From positions 1,178,001 to 1,242,000 of the forward strand of contig CAVVZB010000001.1 of assembly GCA_963752695.1 (NCBI GenBank): DNA of 64,000 nt, written 5' to 3'. This document shows positions 28,340 through 38,172 of the stretch, piece by piece. Each line of letters opens with the position of its first letter. Position 1 is the first letter of the stretch. This DNA is from Bog-113 sp963752695. GTDB lineage: Bacteria; Acidobacteriota; Terriglobia; Bryobacterales; Bryobacteraceae. Made by a program: the position numbers and the translations under genes. The notes beneath the pieces are model-generated. The model was not told the DNA's origin and made no database searches. It worked only from the letters and a program-made list of their open reading frames with translations.

Positions 28340-29925
28340 AACGTTTCGCGGCGCTGTATACCGCTATCGATGGTACGACCAAGACGAATGAAAAGGTGGA
28401 CGCGATTGCCGCATACCTGCAAGCGGCTGCACCGCAAGATGCGGCCTGGGCAATTCACTTTTTGATCGGGCGGCGTCCCAAGCGGCTGATCGAAACGCGC
28501 AAGCTGGTGGATTGGGCAATCGACGAGTCGGGTCTGCCTGGTTGGATTTTCGATGAGTCATATCAAGCTGTTGGTGATCTGGCGGAGACCATCTCGTTGC
28601 TGTTGCCTCCCCCGACCGCGTCTACCGATCAGCCGTTGCACTTCTGGGTGGAGGAGCGCCTGCTTCCACTTGCCAAGTGGGACGATGCGCGCCGGAGGGA
28701 ATCGTTGCTGGGTGCGTGGAGAGAAATGGACGAAAGTCAGCGATTCGTCTGGAACAAATTGATAACCGGAGCGTTCCGGGTCGGGGTTTCGCAAAGTCTG
28801 GTTGTCCGGGCAATGGCTAAGTCGAGCGGCGTTGATGCGAATGTGATCGCGCACAGGCTCATGGGCGACTGGCAACCGGACGCTGCGTTTTATACGCACC
28901 TTCTCGGCAAGGATGTAGCCGACGCCGATGTTAGCCGGCCTTACCCGTTTTTCCTGGCGTATCCGATTGAAGGCGACATCCGGCAATTGGGCGACATTGC
29001 GGAATGGCAGATTGAATGGAAGTGGGACGGAATTCGCGCGCAACTGATTCGACGTAACTGGAATACATTCCTCTGGTCGCGGGGAGAAGACCTGATGACG
29101 GAGCGTTTTCCCGAGATGCAGGCGCTGGGAGCGCTGCTTCCCGAAGGAACTGTGATCGACGGCGAGATACTCGCGTGGAAACAGGATGCGCCCCTCCCGT
29201 TCGCGCAGATGCAAAGGCGGATTGGACGGAAAGTACTCGGCGATAAAATGCTGCGCGAGGTTCCAGCGGCAATGGTGGGCTACGATCTGTTGGAATTTGG
29301 CGGCGTTGACATTCGCGAAAGGCCCATTGAAGAGCGCAGGGAACGTTTGGCGGAGCTAGTGGATCAGCTGCGGGTGAGTGGGCACATTCACCTGTCTGCA
29401 CCCGTGGTGGCTGGAAGTTGGGAAACTCTGGAAGAATGGCGCCTGACTTCCCGGGAGCGCGGAGTTGAGGGCTTCATGCTGAAGCGGTTAGGGTCGCCGT
29501 ACCGCGTGGGGCGCAAGCGTGGCGACTGGTGGAAGTGGAAGATCGAACCGTATGCGGTTGATGCGGTGCTGGTGTATGCGCAACCGGGCAGCGGGAAGCG
29601 GGCGTCACTGTTCACCGATTACACGTTCGCAGTCTGGGACAAGGGTGAGCTGGTTCCGTTTGCAAAAGCGTATTCGGGTTTGACGGATGAGGAGATCCGC
29701 AAGGTGGATGCATTCGTCCGGCGCAACACGGTGGAGAAGTTCGGACCAGTGCGTGCCGTGAAGCCCGAACTGGTTTTCGAACTGGCTTTCGAAGGAATCC
29801 AGAAGAGCACGCGTCATCGCTCGGGGATTGCGGTGCGATTCCCGCGGATTGCCAAATGGCGGACGGATAAGAAATTCGAAGATGCCGACTCGATCGAAAC
29901 GGTGAAGGCGCTAATCGGCGGATGA
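28336..29925 (+). CDS. ATP-dependent DNA ligase, ligase-associated damage response type
   Basis: 529 residues, TIGR04120 type. An N-terminal helical DNA-binding domain (to about 200), adenylation domain with catalytic Lys in EWKWDGIRAQ (K229), then GTVIDGEILAW, EGFMLKRLGSPY and KRGDWWKWKIEP, and an OB-fold C-terminus ending near VKALIGG. Seals nicks or ends in a bacterial LHR-helicase-linked repair pathway rather than in replication. Starts inside the exonuclease stop and overlaps the convergent membrane-protein gene by 15 bases. Confidence 0.93.
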   Translation: MKRFAALYTAIDGTTKTNEKVDAIAAYLQAAAPQDAAWAIHFLIGRRPKRLIETRKLVDWAIDESGLPGWIFDESYQAVGDLAETISLLLPPPTASTDQPLHFWVEERLLPLAKWDDARRRESLLGAWREMDESQRFVWNKLITGAFRVGVSQSLVVRAMAKSSGVDANVIAHRLMGDWQPDAAFYTHLLGKDVADADVSRPYPFFLAYPIEGDIRQLGDIAEWQIEWKWDGIRAQLIRRNWNTFLWSRGEDLMTERFPEMQALGALLPEGTVIDGEILAWKQDAPLPFAQMQRRIGRKVLGDKMLREVPAAMVGYDLLEFGGVDIRERPIEERRERLAELVDQLRVSGHIHLSAPVVAGSWETLEEWRLTSRERGVEGFMLKRLGSPYRVGRKRGDWWKWKIEPYAVDAVLVYAQPGSGKRASLFTDYTFAVWDKGELVPFAKAYSGLTDEEIRKVDAFVRRNTVEKFGPVRAVKPELVFELAFEGIQKSTRHRSGIAVRFPRIAKWRTDKKFEDADSIETVKALIGG

Positions 29926-31362
29926 AGTGCGGCGGGAATCGTGACCGAGCGCGCCACCCACGCGCCAGAGCGCAGCGATGAACAGCAGGAGAATGAGCAC
30001 ATCCGTGCTGACGTGGAACATGAACAAGTGGCGCGGCACTTCGATAGCGTCCAGCAGAGAGCCGCAGACAAACTGAATCAAGCCAGCAAGTGCAAGCAGC
30101 GCTGTGTTGATGGCAATGGCGCGATAGCAATGCCAGCGCAAACGAACGAACGGCGCCACTGAAAGTAGAAACGAGAATAAGTAAATCGCTGGCGTCAGGA
30201 GGGGCACGTTTCTAAACGTCCAGCTTTGGAGATTACTCCAGGACGAGAAACCATGGGCGCCCCCGGGGACGGCGTACTGCTTCTCGAGATCGCCAAGAGG
30301 ACGAAGGGTGGGTGCGGAATCGAGCAGGTCACGCGTAAGGAACCGCGACGTCTCGACGGGGTGCATGATGTACCAGCGGGCGAGCGTGGTTGAACTGGTT
30401 GCGGCGAAACGCGATCGAAAGCCAAGGTCGTCCCAAGGACCGCCTGGACGAAACGCGTCCATGCCGTCGAAGCGCGCATCTGCAGGTGTCAGGCCAAAAA
30501 AAGGTAATTGCTTTGTGGCGGCGTCGGGTAGCTTCGCAATACGCATCATCACGACATCCACGAGTCCGGAGTAGCCGTAAGAAAATGGGGTGGCAATAGT
30601 TACCAGGAGCCCGGCGGCAAGCACCACACACCCGGCTGTGGCTTGCCGATTGCGCCGCATGCCCCTGGTTACGAGGACTGCTCGTAAGGCAACTCCCATG
30701 CCGAGCACCCCTGCGACGGGCCCATCCAGCGGCTTCGCGCCCGCAAACGCCACGCCTGCAAAGCCGAAGAAGATGACTGGCCAGACGGATTGTTCTTCCA
30801 TGGACATGGCGATCATCGCCAAGGTAACCGCGAGAAAGCAAAGAAAGCCCATGGCGTCTAGATACAAGGAATTCAGGTACGCGGAATAAAAAACGTCCGT
30901 GAAGATCCAAACTGCAAGCGCGGCGCCCAACCATTTGGTGAGTTCCGGGGCGTTGCGCAGTAAGTAGAGGAGCAGACCGAAGTCGATCAGATAGCCGGCC
31001 ATGTGGACGAAACCCATCCAACGAATGTCAAACCGGTCGGGAGTTTTCAATTCCCCGATGATCAGAGCCAGGCGGAAAGCTATATTCCCCGTGTAGAGGC
31101 GGCCTCGTTGATCTCCCGGACCGGGGGGATGACGCAGGTATTCCGGGGCGAAGTAGCGGAAATAGCGATCGCTGACCGGGTAATTCGGGGTGAGACCGTT
31201 ACCTGCGGTCAGGCGCTGATAATCGGCGTTATCGGCCAGCCCAACCGAAGGAGGCAAGAAAAGCTGAATTATCAGGATGGAGGCAAACAAACCCAAATAG
31301 GAAGGTGCCCATAGCTTGCGGGCGAGCGGCATTAACTGGATGCCGCGATTCGGCAAGTACAT
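29911..31362 (-). CDS. Polytopic membrane protein, function unknown
   Basis: About 483 residues from the ATG at 31362; ATG 31332 (MPLARKLWAPSYLGLF) is equally possible. About ten hydrophobic segments. After the first helix is a periplasmic loop, SDRYFRYFAPEYLRHPPGPG, and a later loop carries the sequence VMMRIAKLPDAATKQLPFFG. The overall layout resembles GT-C-type glycosyltransferases or related uncharacterised acidobacterial membrane proteins, but no diagnostic motif was identified. The 3' end overlaps the ligase gene by 15 bases on the opposite strand. Confidence 0.7.
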   Translation of the reverse strand: MYLPNRGIQLMPLARKLWAPSYLGLFASILIIQLFLPPSVGLADNADYQRLTAGNGLTPNYPVSDRYFRYFAPEYLRHPPGPGDQRGRLYTGNIAFRLALIIGELKTPDRFDIRWMGFVHMAGYLIDFGLLLYLLRNAPELTKWLGAALAVWIFTDVFYSAYLNSLYLDAMGFLCFLAVTLAMIAMSMEEQSVWPVIFFGFAGVAFAGAKPLDGPVAGVLGMGVALRAVLVTRGMRRNRQATAGCVVLAAGLLVTIATPFSYGYSGLVDVVMMRIAKLPDAATKQLPFFGLTPADARFDGMDAFRPGGPWDDLGFRSRFAATSSTTLARWYIMHPVETSRFLTRDLLDSAPTLRPLGDLEKQYAVPGGAHGFSSWSNLQSWTFRNVPLLTPAIYLFSFLLSVAPFVRLRWHCYRAIAINTALLALAGLIQFVCGSLLDAIEVPRHLFMFHVSTDVLILLLFIAALWRVGGALGHDSRRTSSAD

Positions 31363-31456
31363 GGGATAGGAGCTTGGGCCAGCCGTCGTCTTTGCACTGT
31401 ACAATGAAAACGCCAAGAATGTCTAACCCCATGGCCGAGGCTGCACACTGACATTA

Positions 31457-32254
31457 TTGGGTGTCCGGTTCCGAATCGCTATCGGCCTGCTGGTCTTTGT
31501 GCCCGCCATTCGGGGCCAGTTTGTCACCCACCTAAAGCCAGCGACACTTGCGGGTTTCGAGCAATACTCGAAAGCGGTCGAAACTGAGTTAGGCCAGCGC
31601 TGGTCGGGAAAGAAACCCTTCCTGCAGGCGGAAGATTCTCGGATGGAATTGGATCGTGTCCTGGCTGGCGAGTTCGTGATAAAAGAAGCTCCCGGACAAC
31701 AGCCCATACCGGTCCCAGATGGTTTGATTCACGATTGGACGGGTTCGGTTTTCTTCTCGCGGGCGAATATAGCGGACGTGCTGAAGACTTTGGAAAACTT
31801 CGACGCGCATAAGAATATCTATCCGCAGGTTCTGGATTCGCGGACCATACGCCGTGAGGGTCACGACGTTACCGGCTACTGGCGGCTGCAGCAAAAGGGA
31901 ATCGTCCCGGTGAGCTTCAATGTCGAGCAGGAAGCCCATTACCGGCAGATCTCACCAGGCAAGTGGGTAGGCCGTGTTTATGCCCGCCATATTGCGGAGA
32001 TCAATCCTGGTTTGTTTGCGCATGGGCGGGAGTATCCGGCGGGCGAAGGGCACGGATATCTTTGGCGGCTGTATGCATATTGGAGCTTAGAACCGAGAAA
32101 TGGCGGCGTCCTGGCGGAGTGCCGCTCGCTGTCGTTATCGCGTGATATTCCCGAAGGGATGGCTTGGGCGGTAAACCCATTCATCCAAAAGATGCCCTTG
32201 GAATCCCTGAAATCGACGCTGGAAGCTACCCGGCAAGCCCTTTCCGCGCGATAA
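31457..32254 (+). CDS. Exported protein, function unknown
   Basis: 265 residues from a TTG. N-terminal signal peptide (RFRIAIGLLVFVPAIRG). The body alternates strands and helices (VLAGEFVIKEAPGQ; FNVEQEAHYRQISPGKW; YAYWSLEPRNGGVLAECRS) in a way that resembles a START/polyketide-cyclase-like (SRPBCC) fold, which is a guess. Followed 9 bases later by the PIG-L gene, so probably one transcript. Confidence 0.7.
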   Translation: MGVRFRIAIGLLVFVPAIRGQFVTHLKPATLAGFEQYSKAVETELGQRWSGKKPFLQAEDSRMELDRVLAGEFVIKEAPGQQPIPVPDGLIHDWTGSVFFSRANIADVLKTLENFDAHKNIYPQVLDSRTIRREGHDVTGYWRLQQKGIVPVSFNVEQEAHYRQISPGKWVGRVYARHIAEINPGLFAHGREYPAGEGHGYLWRLYAYWSLEPRNGGVLAECRSLSLSRDIPEGMAWAVNPFIQKMPLESLKSTLEATRQALSAR

Positions 32255-32263
32255 TCGCAACCG

Positions 32264-32995
32264 GTGCCGGTTTCACGCAGGAGTCTAATCAAAGGCGCGG
32301 TTGGTTCCTTACTCGCGGTGCATGTTCGCGGCGCGGCGGCTGCCACGGGATTGAAGATTATTGTTTCAGGCGGACATCCGGGCGATCCGGAATGCGGGTG
32401 CGCGGGCACGGTGGCCCGGTACACCGCGTTAGGCCATCAAGTGGTTCTGTTGTATATGAATCGTGGCGAAGGTTTCTGCGTTGGCGCCGACCCAGGCCGA
32501 TGCGGCGCGGTACGCACGGCCGAAGCACAAAACGCCTGTCAGATTCTGAAAGCGCGCCCGGCGTTCGCTAAACAGTATGACGGGCAATCGGTGGTGGACA
32601 ATCTCCATTACGACGAGTTCCGAAGTCTGCTTGAGACCGAGAAACCGGACATCGTTTTCGCTCAATGGCCGCTGGACAAACATCGCGATCATCGCGCCAT
32701 GTCGCTGTTGGTGGAGGATGCCTGGCGAACGGGCGGGAAGAAGTCCGCTCTGTACTATTACGAAGTTTTCGAAGACACCATGATGTTCACGCCAGATGTA
32801 TTCGTGGATATATCCGGCGTGCAGGCGCAGCGGCGCGCGGCTTGTTACGCGCATGTTTCGCAGAATCCGGATCGATGGTACCCAGGGCAGGTAGCGCTAA
32901 CCCGCCACCGCGGACTGGCGAGCGGTTTCGACCAAGCGGAAGCCTTCACTCGCCATTGGGAAAGCAAGCGAGGCTTTTTGCCGGAGTCTCTTTAA
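32264..32995 (+). CDS. PIG-L family deacetylase homologue with altered active-site motif
   Basis: 243 residues from a GTG, with a Tat-like signal (SRRSLIKGAVGSLLAVHVRG). The fold is PIG-L/LmbE (zinc-dependent N-acetylglucosamine-type deacetylase): GGHPGDPECG near 36-45, HYDEFRSL, and DKHRDHRAMSLL supplying a later His. The normal A-H-P-D-D-E motif reads H38-P39-G40-D41-P42-E43: the first Asp, the catalytic base in MshB-type enzymes, is Gly while the metal-binding Asp is kept. It may be inactive or work differently. It is 1 base from the AraC gene. Confidence 0.85.
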   Translation: MPVSRRSLIKGAVGSLLAVHVRGAAAATGLKIIVSGGHPGDPECGCAGTVARYTALGHQVVLLYMNRGEGFCVGADPGRCGAVRTAEAQNACQILKARPAFAKQYDGQSVVDNLHYDEFRSLLETEKPDIVFAQWPLDKHRDHRAMSLLVEDAWRTGGKKSALYYYEVFEDTMMFTPDVFVDISGVQAQRRAACYAHVSQNPDRWYPGQVALTRHRGLASGFDQAEAFTRHWESKRGFLPESL

Positions 32996-32996
32996 G

Positions 32997-33734
32997 ATGG
33001 CGGAATACCAAGAGGTAAAGCCTCCGGCCGCCTTGGCCGATTGGGTGGAGTGCGGCTGGATGCTGCACAGTGTGGAGCCGGTCGCTGGTCATCGGGTTCT
33101 GCCAGACGGTGCTCTCGATATTGTTTACGATCGAGAACTTGGTCTGCGGGTAGTTGGGGCGATGACGGTGGAACAGCGTTTCGATCTGAGAGCGAATGCG
33201 TTGCTGGTGGGCGTTCGATTCCGGCCCGGAATGGCAGGCACGCTGCTTCAGGTGGAGCCGTCAACATTGACGGATGGCTTCGCCCAAATTGCCGATTCCT
33301 GGGGAACGCGAGGGCGTACTCTGCGCGACCGGCTGAATGATGCAGGCTCCGGACCGGCCGCGTTATGCATTTTGCTGCAAGGATTGCACGTTCCTGAGCG
33401 AAAACCTAGTCCGGTGCAGCGGGCGATAACGGCGATTGCCGCATCGCACGGCAGCTTGGATCTTGACCGCGCCGCAGGCGAAGCGAACTTAAGTCCGCGA
33501 CAGTTTCGCCGTCGATGCCAGACGGAGAGTGGACTTTCTCCGAAGTTGCTCGCGCGAATTCTCCGATTCCGCTATGCCTCGCTTGCTGCAGCGAAGTTAC
33601 CGGCCCGCTGGTCTTTCATTGCGACGGAAGCCGGCTACTGCGATCAAGCCCACCTCATTCGCGACTTCCGGAGGTTCTCCGGTTGTGCGCCCATGTCCCT
33701 TTTGTCCAATACACGGGCACAAGCCGCAAAGTAG
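32997..33734 (+). CDS. AraC-family transcriptional regulator
   Basis: 245 residues. N-terminal ligand-binding part of the DUF6597 sort (VECGWMLHSVEPVAGHRVLP, LLVGVRFRPGMAGTLL) followed by a C-terminal AraC helix-turn-helix pair (LDRAAGEANLSPRQFRRRC and FIATEAGYCDQAHLIRDF). Begins one base after the PIG-L stop and 9 bases before the VOC gene, so it may regulate one of these or itself. Ligand unknown. Confidence 0.88.
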   Translation: MAEYQEVKPPAALADWVECGWMLHSVEPVAGHRVLPDGALDIVYDRELGLRVVGAMTVEQRFDLRANALLVGVRFRPGMAGTLLQVEPSTLTDGFAQIADSWGTRGRTLRDRLNDAGSGPAALCILLQGLHVPERKPSPVQRAITAIAASHGSLDLDRAAGEANLSPRQFRRRCQTESGLSPKLLARILRFRYASLAAAKLPARWSFIATEAGYCDQAHLIRDFRRFSGCAPMSLLSNTRAQAAK

Positions 33735-33743
33735 GATCAGGGA

Positions 33744-34133
33744 ATGAAAATCACGCCTGTTTTGATGGTGCCCGAAATTGAGAATTGCCTGGCTTTCTGG
33801 GTCGATCGGATGGGATTTCAAAAAGTGGTTGTGGTGCCGGATGGAGCCCGGCTGGGATTTGTCATCCTCGTCCGGGACGGCGCGGAACTGATGCTGCAAA
33901 CGCTGGAGAGCGTGAGCAAGGACGTCCCGCAATTCGCGCCATCGGCCACTGTGGGCGCGTTTCCCGCGCCCGCAAGCTTGTTTCTCGAAGTCGACGATTT
34001 TGAGGATACGCTCGTACGCCTGAGAGACTATCCGGTCGCGTTACCGGAAAGAACCACGTTTTACGGGATGCGGGAGATCGGAGTATTCGATCCGGCCGGC
34101 CACACGATAGTCTTCGCCGCGCGGAAAGAGTAA
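33744..34133 (+). CDS. VOC (glyoxalase/bleomycin resistance) family protein
   Basis: 129 residues with two beta-alpha-beta-beta-beta modules: MKITPVLMVPEIENCLAFWV at the start and ASLFLEVDDFEDTLVRLRDY in the second half, ending REIGVFDPAGHTIVFAARKE with the usual C-terminal Glu region. Such proteins include glyoxalases, antibiotic-binding proteins and dioxygenases; the reaction cannot be told. Likely co-transcribed with the AraC gene upstream. Confidence 0.85.
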   Translation: MKITPVLMVPEIENCLAFWVDRMGFQKVVVVPDGARLGFVILVRDGAELMLQTLESVSKDVPQFAPSATVGAFPAPASLFLEVDDFEDTLVRLRDYPVALPERTTFYGMREIGVFDPAGHTIVFAARKE

Positions 34134-34185
34134 ATTCCGTCCAGCGCTTATCTGGGGAGCTTTATTCAATAACGATAATGGAGTA

Positions 34186-34887
34186 ATGATTCCATCGACA
34201 CAAGACGGCTCACGTCCGGCTGTGCCTGCTTCCATGAAGGAGGTGTATTCCCGGTACAAGCGGTTTCGGGAGAAGGTCTTCCCGGAACGTCAACAACTCT
34301 TTGAACATTTGAAAGACCGTCAGGAGCCTGACATTCTCTTTGTGACGTGCTCGGATTCGCGCATTGCACCCGACTTGGTCATCGGTTCCGAGCCCGGCGA
34401 TTTGTTCGTCTGCCGGAACGCCGGAAACATTATTCCGCCCTACGGAGAAATGATGGGCGGCGTCTCAGCGACGGTGGAGTTTGCGGTGACCGTGCTGAAG
34501 GTTAGCGCCATCGTGGTGTGCGGCCATACCGACTGCGGCGCCATGAAAGCCATGCTTCACCCCGAACGCATTACGCATCTGCGGATGGTCTCGGCCTGGC
34601 TCAATCATGCAGAGACTGCGCGCCGCATTGTCGCGGAAAGCGATCCGGGCCGCAGCGAGGCCGAACGCCTGGAACAGATGACGCAGGAGAACGTGCTGGC
34701 CCAAATCGGGCATCTGGAAACACATCCGTCGGTCGTCACCCGGCTCCGGCGCGGAGAACTGGACCTTTACGGCTGGGTTTATTGCATCGAGAGCGGTCAG
34801 ATCGATGCGTTCGATGGAACGCTAGGCAGATTTGTACCACTGGACGAATCGATGCCCGTAGCCACACAAACCCGCCGCCGCAGCTAG
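34186..34887 (+). CDS. Beta-class carbonic anhydrase
   Basis: 233-residue cytoplasmic zinc enzyme interconverting carbon dioxide and bicarbonate. Zinc ligands C55, H114 and C117 with D57 and R59 of the catalytic dyad are seen in TCSDSRIAPD and CGHTDCGAM. Length fits the plant-type beta class. The bicarbonate could feed the pyruvate carboxylase at 10.4 kb, an inference from chemistry only. The ATG follows GGAG closely. Confidence 0.93.
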   Translation: MIPSTQDGSRPAVPASMKEVYSRYKRFREKVFPERQQLFEHLKDRQEPDILFVTCSDSRIAPDLVIGSEPGDLFVCRNAGNIIPPYGEMMGGVSATVEFAVTVLKVSAIVVCGHTDCGAMKAMLHPERITHLRMVSAWLNHAETARRIVAESDPGRSEAERLEQMTQENVLAQIGHLETHPSVVTRLRRGELDLYGWVYCIESGQIDAFDGTLGRFVPLDESMPVATQTRRRS

Positions 34888-34895
34888 GTCACGGG

Positions 34896-37440
34896 CTACT
34901 GCGGAATGATTTGAAGTCCATTTACAGGAGCGCGTAATGTTGAGTCGGACGAGGACACCGGCGTCGCCAATAGCGTAAAGTCCGGCCCGGGAACAACGAA
35001 GGTGACATAGTTCCCGATGCTACTGGCCGCGGTGGCCTGCGTAAATGTACCCGAGAAGTTGGTGTTGGCCTGATCGGTCACGATAATCGGGACGGTGGTT
35101 ATGCCCGTGCCGCTCATTGAGTAAGATGCCGTACGGATGATTTGCGCGTTGTCGCCATCCGCGTAAACATAGACGAGGTAGCCATTGGGCACCGCGGGCA
35201 GGCCGGTCACGGAAACTGTAATGCTTCTCGCTGTTCCATCGTCAAGGTAGCCCTGCATCATTGTAAAGCTCGCTGGTGTGTTAGAGATCGGCAGCGACCA
35301 AGGATTTTGCCCCAGCCATGTTGCGGAAGCTCCGGTGCCTGACCCGGTTTCGTCTAACAAGGGCTGCGGAGCGTTGGATGCACTTCCGGCAAGATTATTC
35401 CAGTTCGCGCTAGTTACAACTCCTGCCATATCCGTCGGCTGGAGTGGGGTTCCATTGCCAACAAAGTTTAAGCTGATCGCGAAGTTGTTGTTCGTCACGT
35501 CGAGAGTAAGCGGGACCGACCTGGTGATCTTGCTATTCACCGCCATGGCGGTAACCGTGAGAGTAGATGTTGCAAGCGGAGTGTTCGCGGAGGTAAGAAT
35601 GGTTAGCGTGCTGGTACCCGCACCGGTAAGCGCGGGAGGGTTGAAACTCGCCGTCGCGCCCGCGGGAAGTCCACTTACCGAAAAGCGAACGCGACCCGCG
35701 AACGAGTGACCCACAATAGGGCCGATAGCTACCGTAGACACACCAGTATTCCCGGGGCGAACTCTCACGTTCATTGGGCTATCAGAAATGGTGAACTGCG
35801 GGCTGGGAGCAAGAAGTCCGAAAACATTGACGTAGTTCGGATTGGAATAGTCCGAGAAACTGGCCATGTAGACCTGGCCGTTGGCAATCACCGGTGGAGT
35901 AAACTTCGCGAAATAGCCTGTACTGTCGCGGGTTGCATTCAGTTGGCTGTTCCATAACTCGTGAGTGGGATCGGTGGCGCTGACGGCTCGGAGCATTCCC
36001 GAGACCAGGCCGTGATCTCCATCTTGACTAATGGACATGGATGCCCACAAGATTCCCGATGAGTCGTTCGAGCCATTGGCGGAGATCACGATGGTCGCGC
36101 CTGGAGCACCTCCGGGAGTCTTCAGGGTGCTTTGCAACAGAGGCGTGGTGTCGAATAGCGTTCCGTTGAAGTGGAACGCCTTCAGAAAGTCACTCTCGCC
36201 CCAAACATATACAAGTGGTCCCTTAGAGGCGCTAACCCAAAACGCCGGACCGGGCTTGATCTCTGAATTCGAGACGGTGAACTTTTGCGGTACCTGCGTA
36301 TCCCCGGGAACATAGTGACCCAGGTTTGCTGGATCGAAGAGATAGAAAACGCCCTGTTTGCCGCCACCTACCAGCTTGCCGATGGACGGCATCAAGATAA
36401 GACCGGAGGAACCGAGATCAACGTCTCCGTTGTTTAGATTGACCGCGTTTGACGCCGTGAAGTAATCCGTTAGTGCTAAGCCGGTCTTGGTGCTGAAACG
36501 CAGGACGGACTCGCTGAGGTCGTTTGAACTATCGGTGGTGCCGTTGCCCGTCATGAAGTAGACATTGCCTGCTGGATCCACGGCGGGCGCCCGGCCGGAC
36601 TGCCAAACGCCGCCTTCGATGCCGTTCGGGGTCACGCAATAAACGCCAGTCTGTGCCAGAGTCGACGCGGAGTAAGACATCACCCACCCGTGGTAAGGCT
36701 GATCGTCCTCATGCGACGCCCACGCAATGATTACCTGACCATTGGCAAGAGCTAAGCCGGAGCGCTGATTATTCATCTTGCTATCAAAGGGAACCATGCC
36801 GCCCACGCTTTCCTCGCCTGTTCCCGGCACGGAGGCTTGAACCACGACCGGTCCACCGAACTTCTCAGCGCCGGTTCTGATGTCGAGAGCATGCAGGCGC
36901 TGCACATAGGACGTCGACGAATTCGTTACTTCTTTCGTCCGCGCAATCAGGTACATCGTTTGGGTAGCCGCATCGATCACGGGCGTACTCTCGATTCCAA
37001 CTAAGCCTACGATGTTCAGATTGTTGTTACCGGTTATATCGGCGATCGGTACGGGAGTCACCCCCGCCGCCGCGTTAGTAAAATTAACCGACCACAGGGT
37101 CGCGTTTTTTGACGGCGTCAAAGGCATAAACGGTATCGTTCATCGTGCAGACATAAAGCACGTTATGAACGCCCGATGCTAGCGAGACATTGGAGACATA
37201 GAGAGGCTGGGCGAAGACGGAGCCATCGACCGGATAACTATAAATCTTTCCGAAATCCGAACTGTTGACCGACGCTTGGTTCAGAATGGACTCTACGAGA
37301 GTCGCCCCGGTGCGTCCGTTGTCGTAGCGATTGGAAAGGATGTTGACTTGGCCGGAAGCGGCGGCCGATGTAATCAGAATGCTGGCAAGTATACGGCTGT
37401 TCCACATGAGGATTAACCGGAAGTGTAACAGAGCATCCAT
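34896..37440 (-). pseudogene. PQQ-like beta-propeller exported protein, one-base frameshift
   Basis: Reading leftwards from the ATG at 37440 (GGAAG upstream; alternative ATG 37407), a signal peptide (SRILASILITSAAASGQ) leads into NVLYVCTMNDTVYAFDAVKK and then stops at about 37084. The next frame resumes NATLWSVNFTNAAAGVTPVP and runs 700 residues of beta-propeller blades followed by Ig-like repeats and a C-terminal beta-sandwich. The switch falls on six T's at 37105-37110; removing one restores A-V-K-N-A-T-L-W. Without it the product would be about 860 residues. This may be a true mutation, a sequencing error or slippage on A6. It is related to the gene at 45.9-47.8 kb. Function unknown, presumably surface-associated. 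Confidence 0.75.
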
Positions 37441-37524
37441 TGATTGTTCTTCCGCTAAGAAGACTTTTCGAAGTGGCGCGGAATGGGCCCGCCGTCCGCG
37501 ATACAAGGCAGCAGGCTCTGGTAC

Positions 37525-38163
37525 AACCGCGACAACGGACAATGGGAATGGAGCCGTCGCGAGTTCGACCTACGATACCGCGGGACGACTGGCGACCAGC
37601 AAAACGCCCTACGGCTCGGTGACCACGGAATCTGCGATAACACGTGGTGTCCACCCTCGCAGGATTCTTGCGGGGCATTTACCAACAACAATTACCTTCA
37701 AGACGAAAACCCCTCTGACGAAACGAATGACGCAGAGGCTGCTTACGCGGCACTCTCCGTGGGGAGGCGGGACGCCTTCGAAACCCGAATGATGTGCAGA
37801 ATCTTGATCCAACAACAACCACCGACGTGATCCTTCAAAGCGTTTGGAGGGGGATCGGGAGCGCAATAGACGTAATCGGAGTTCCGCTGTTGATACTCTT
37901 GAATCCAAGCTCGACGAGTATGTCCGACGTTCTTCCCAGTGATTGCCCTTCAGGCGCCCGGGAATCTACGCCGGCTAATCCGCAAGGTGCAAACTTCCTT
38001 GCCCTTGCGGGGGACCAATTGCCAGGTCAACGTTGGTACGGGCGAAGTTTGGTGCCTGGATAAGCTTCATCGCGACCACTATGAAGTGTACAAGACTTTG
38101 AAGAAATATCAGAATGGAGAACGAGATCGAAACGTCTGGAAAAATGGCTGCCCCCGCGGCTAA
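37525..38163 (+). pseudogene. Rhs core scrap with toxin-tip-like remnant
   Basis: An Rhs/YD-repeat segment is legible at about 37562-37625 (STYDTAGRLATSKTPYGSVT). A second frame from about 37794 reads like an Rhs pre-tip hydrophobic patch (SAIDVIGVPLLILLNPSS), and a third ends at 38163 with CLDKLHRDHYEVYKTLKK, whose D-x2-H-x-D-H-x-E-V spacing recalls small nuclease tips of polymorphic toxins. No single frame joins them and no start is visible, so this is debris of an Rhs 3' end. An apparently intact small gene follows after 9 bases. Confidence 0.55.
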
Positions 38164-38172
38164 GGGATTGGA

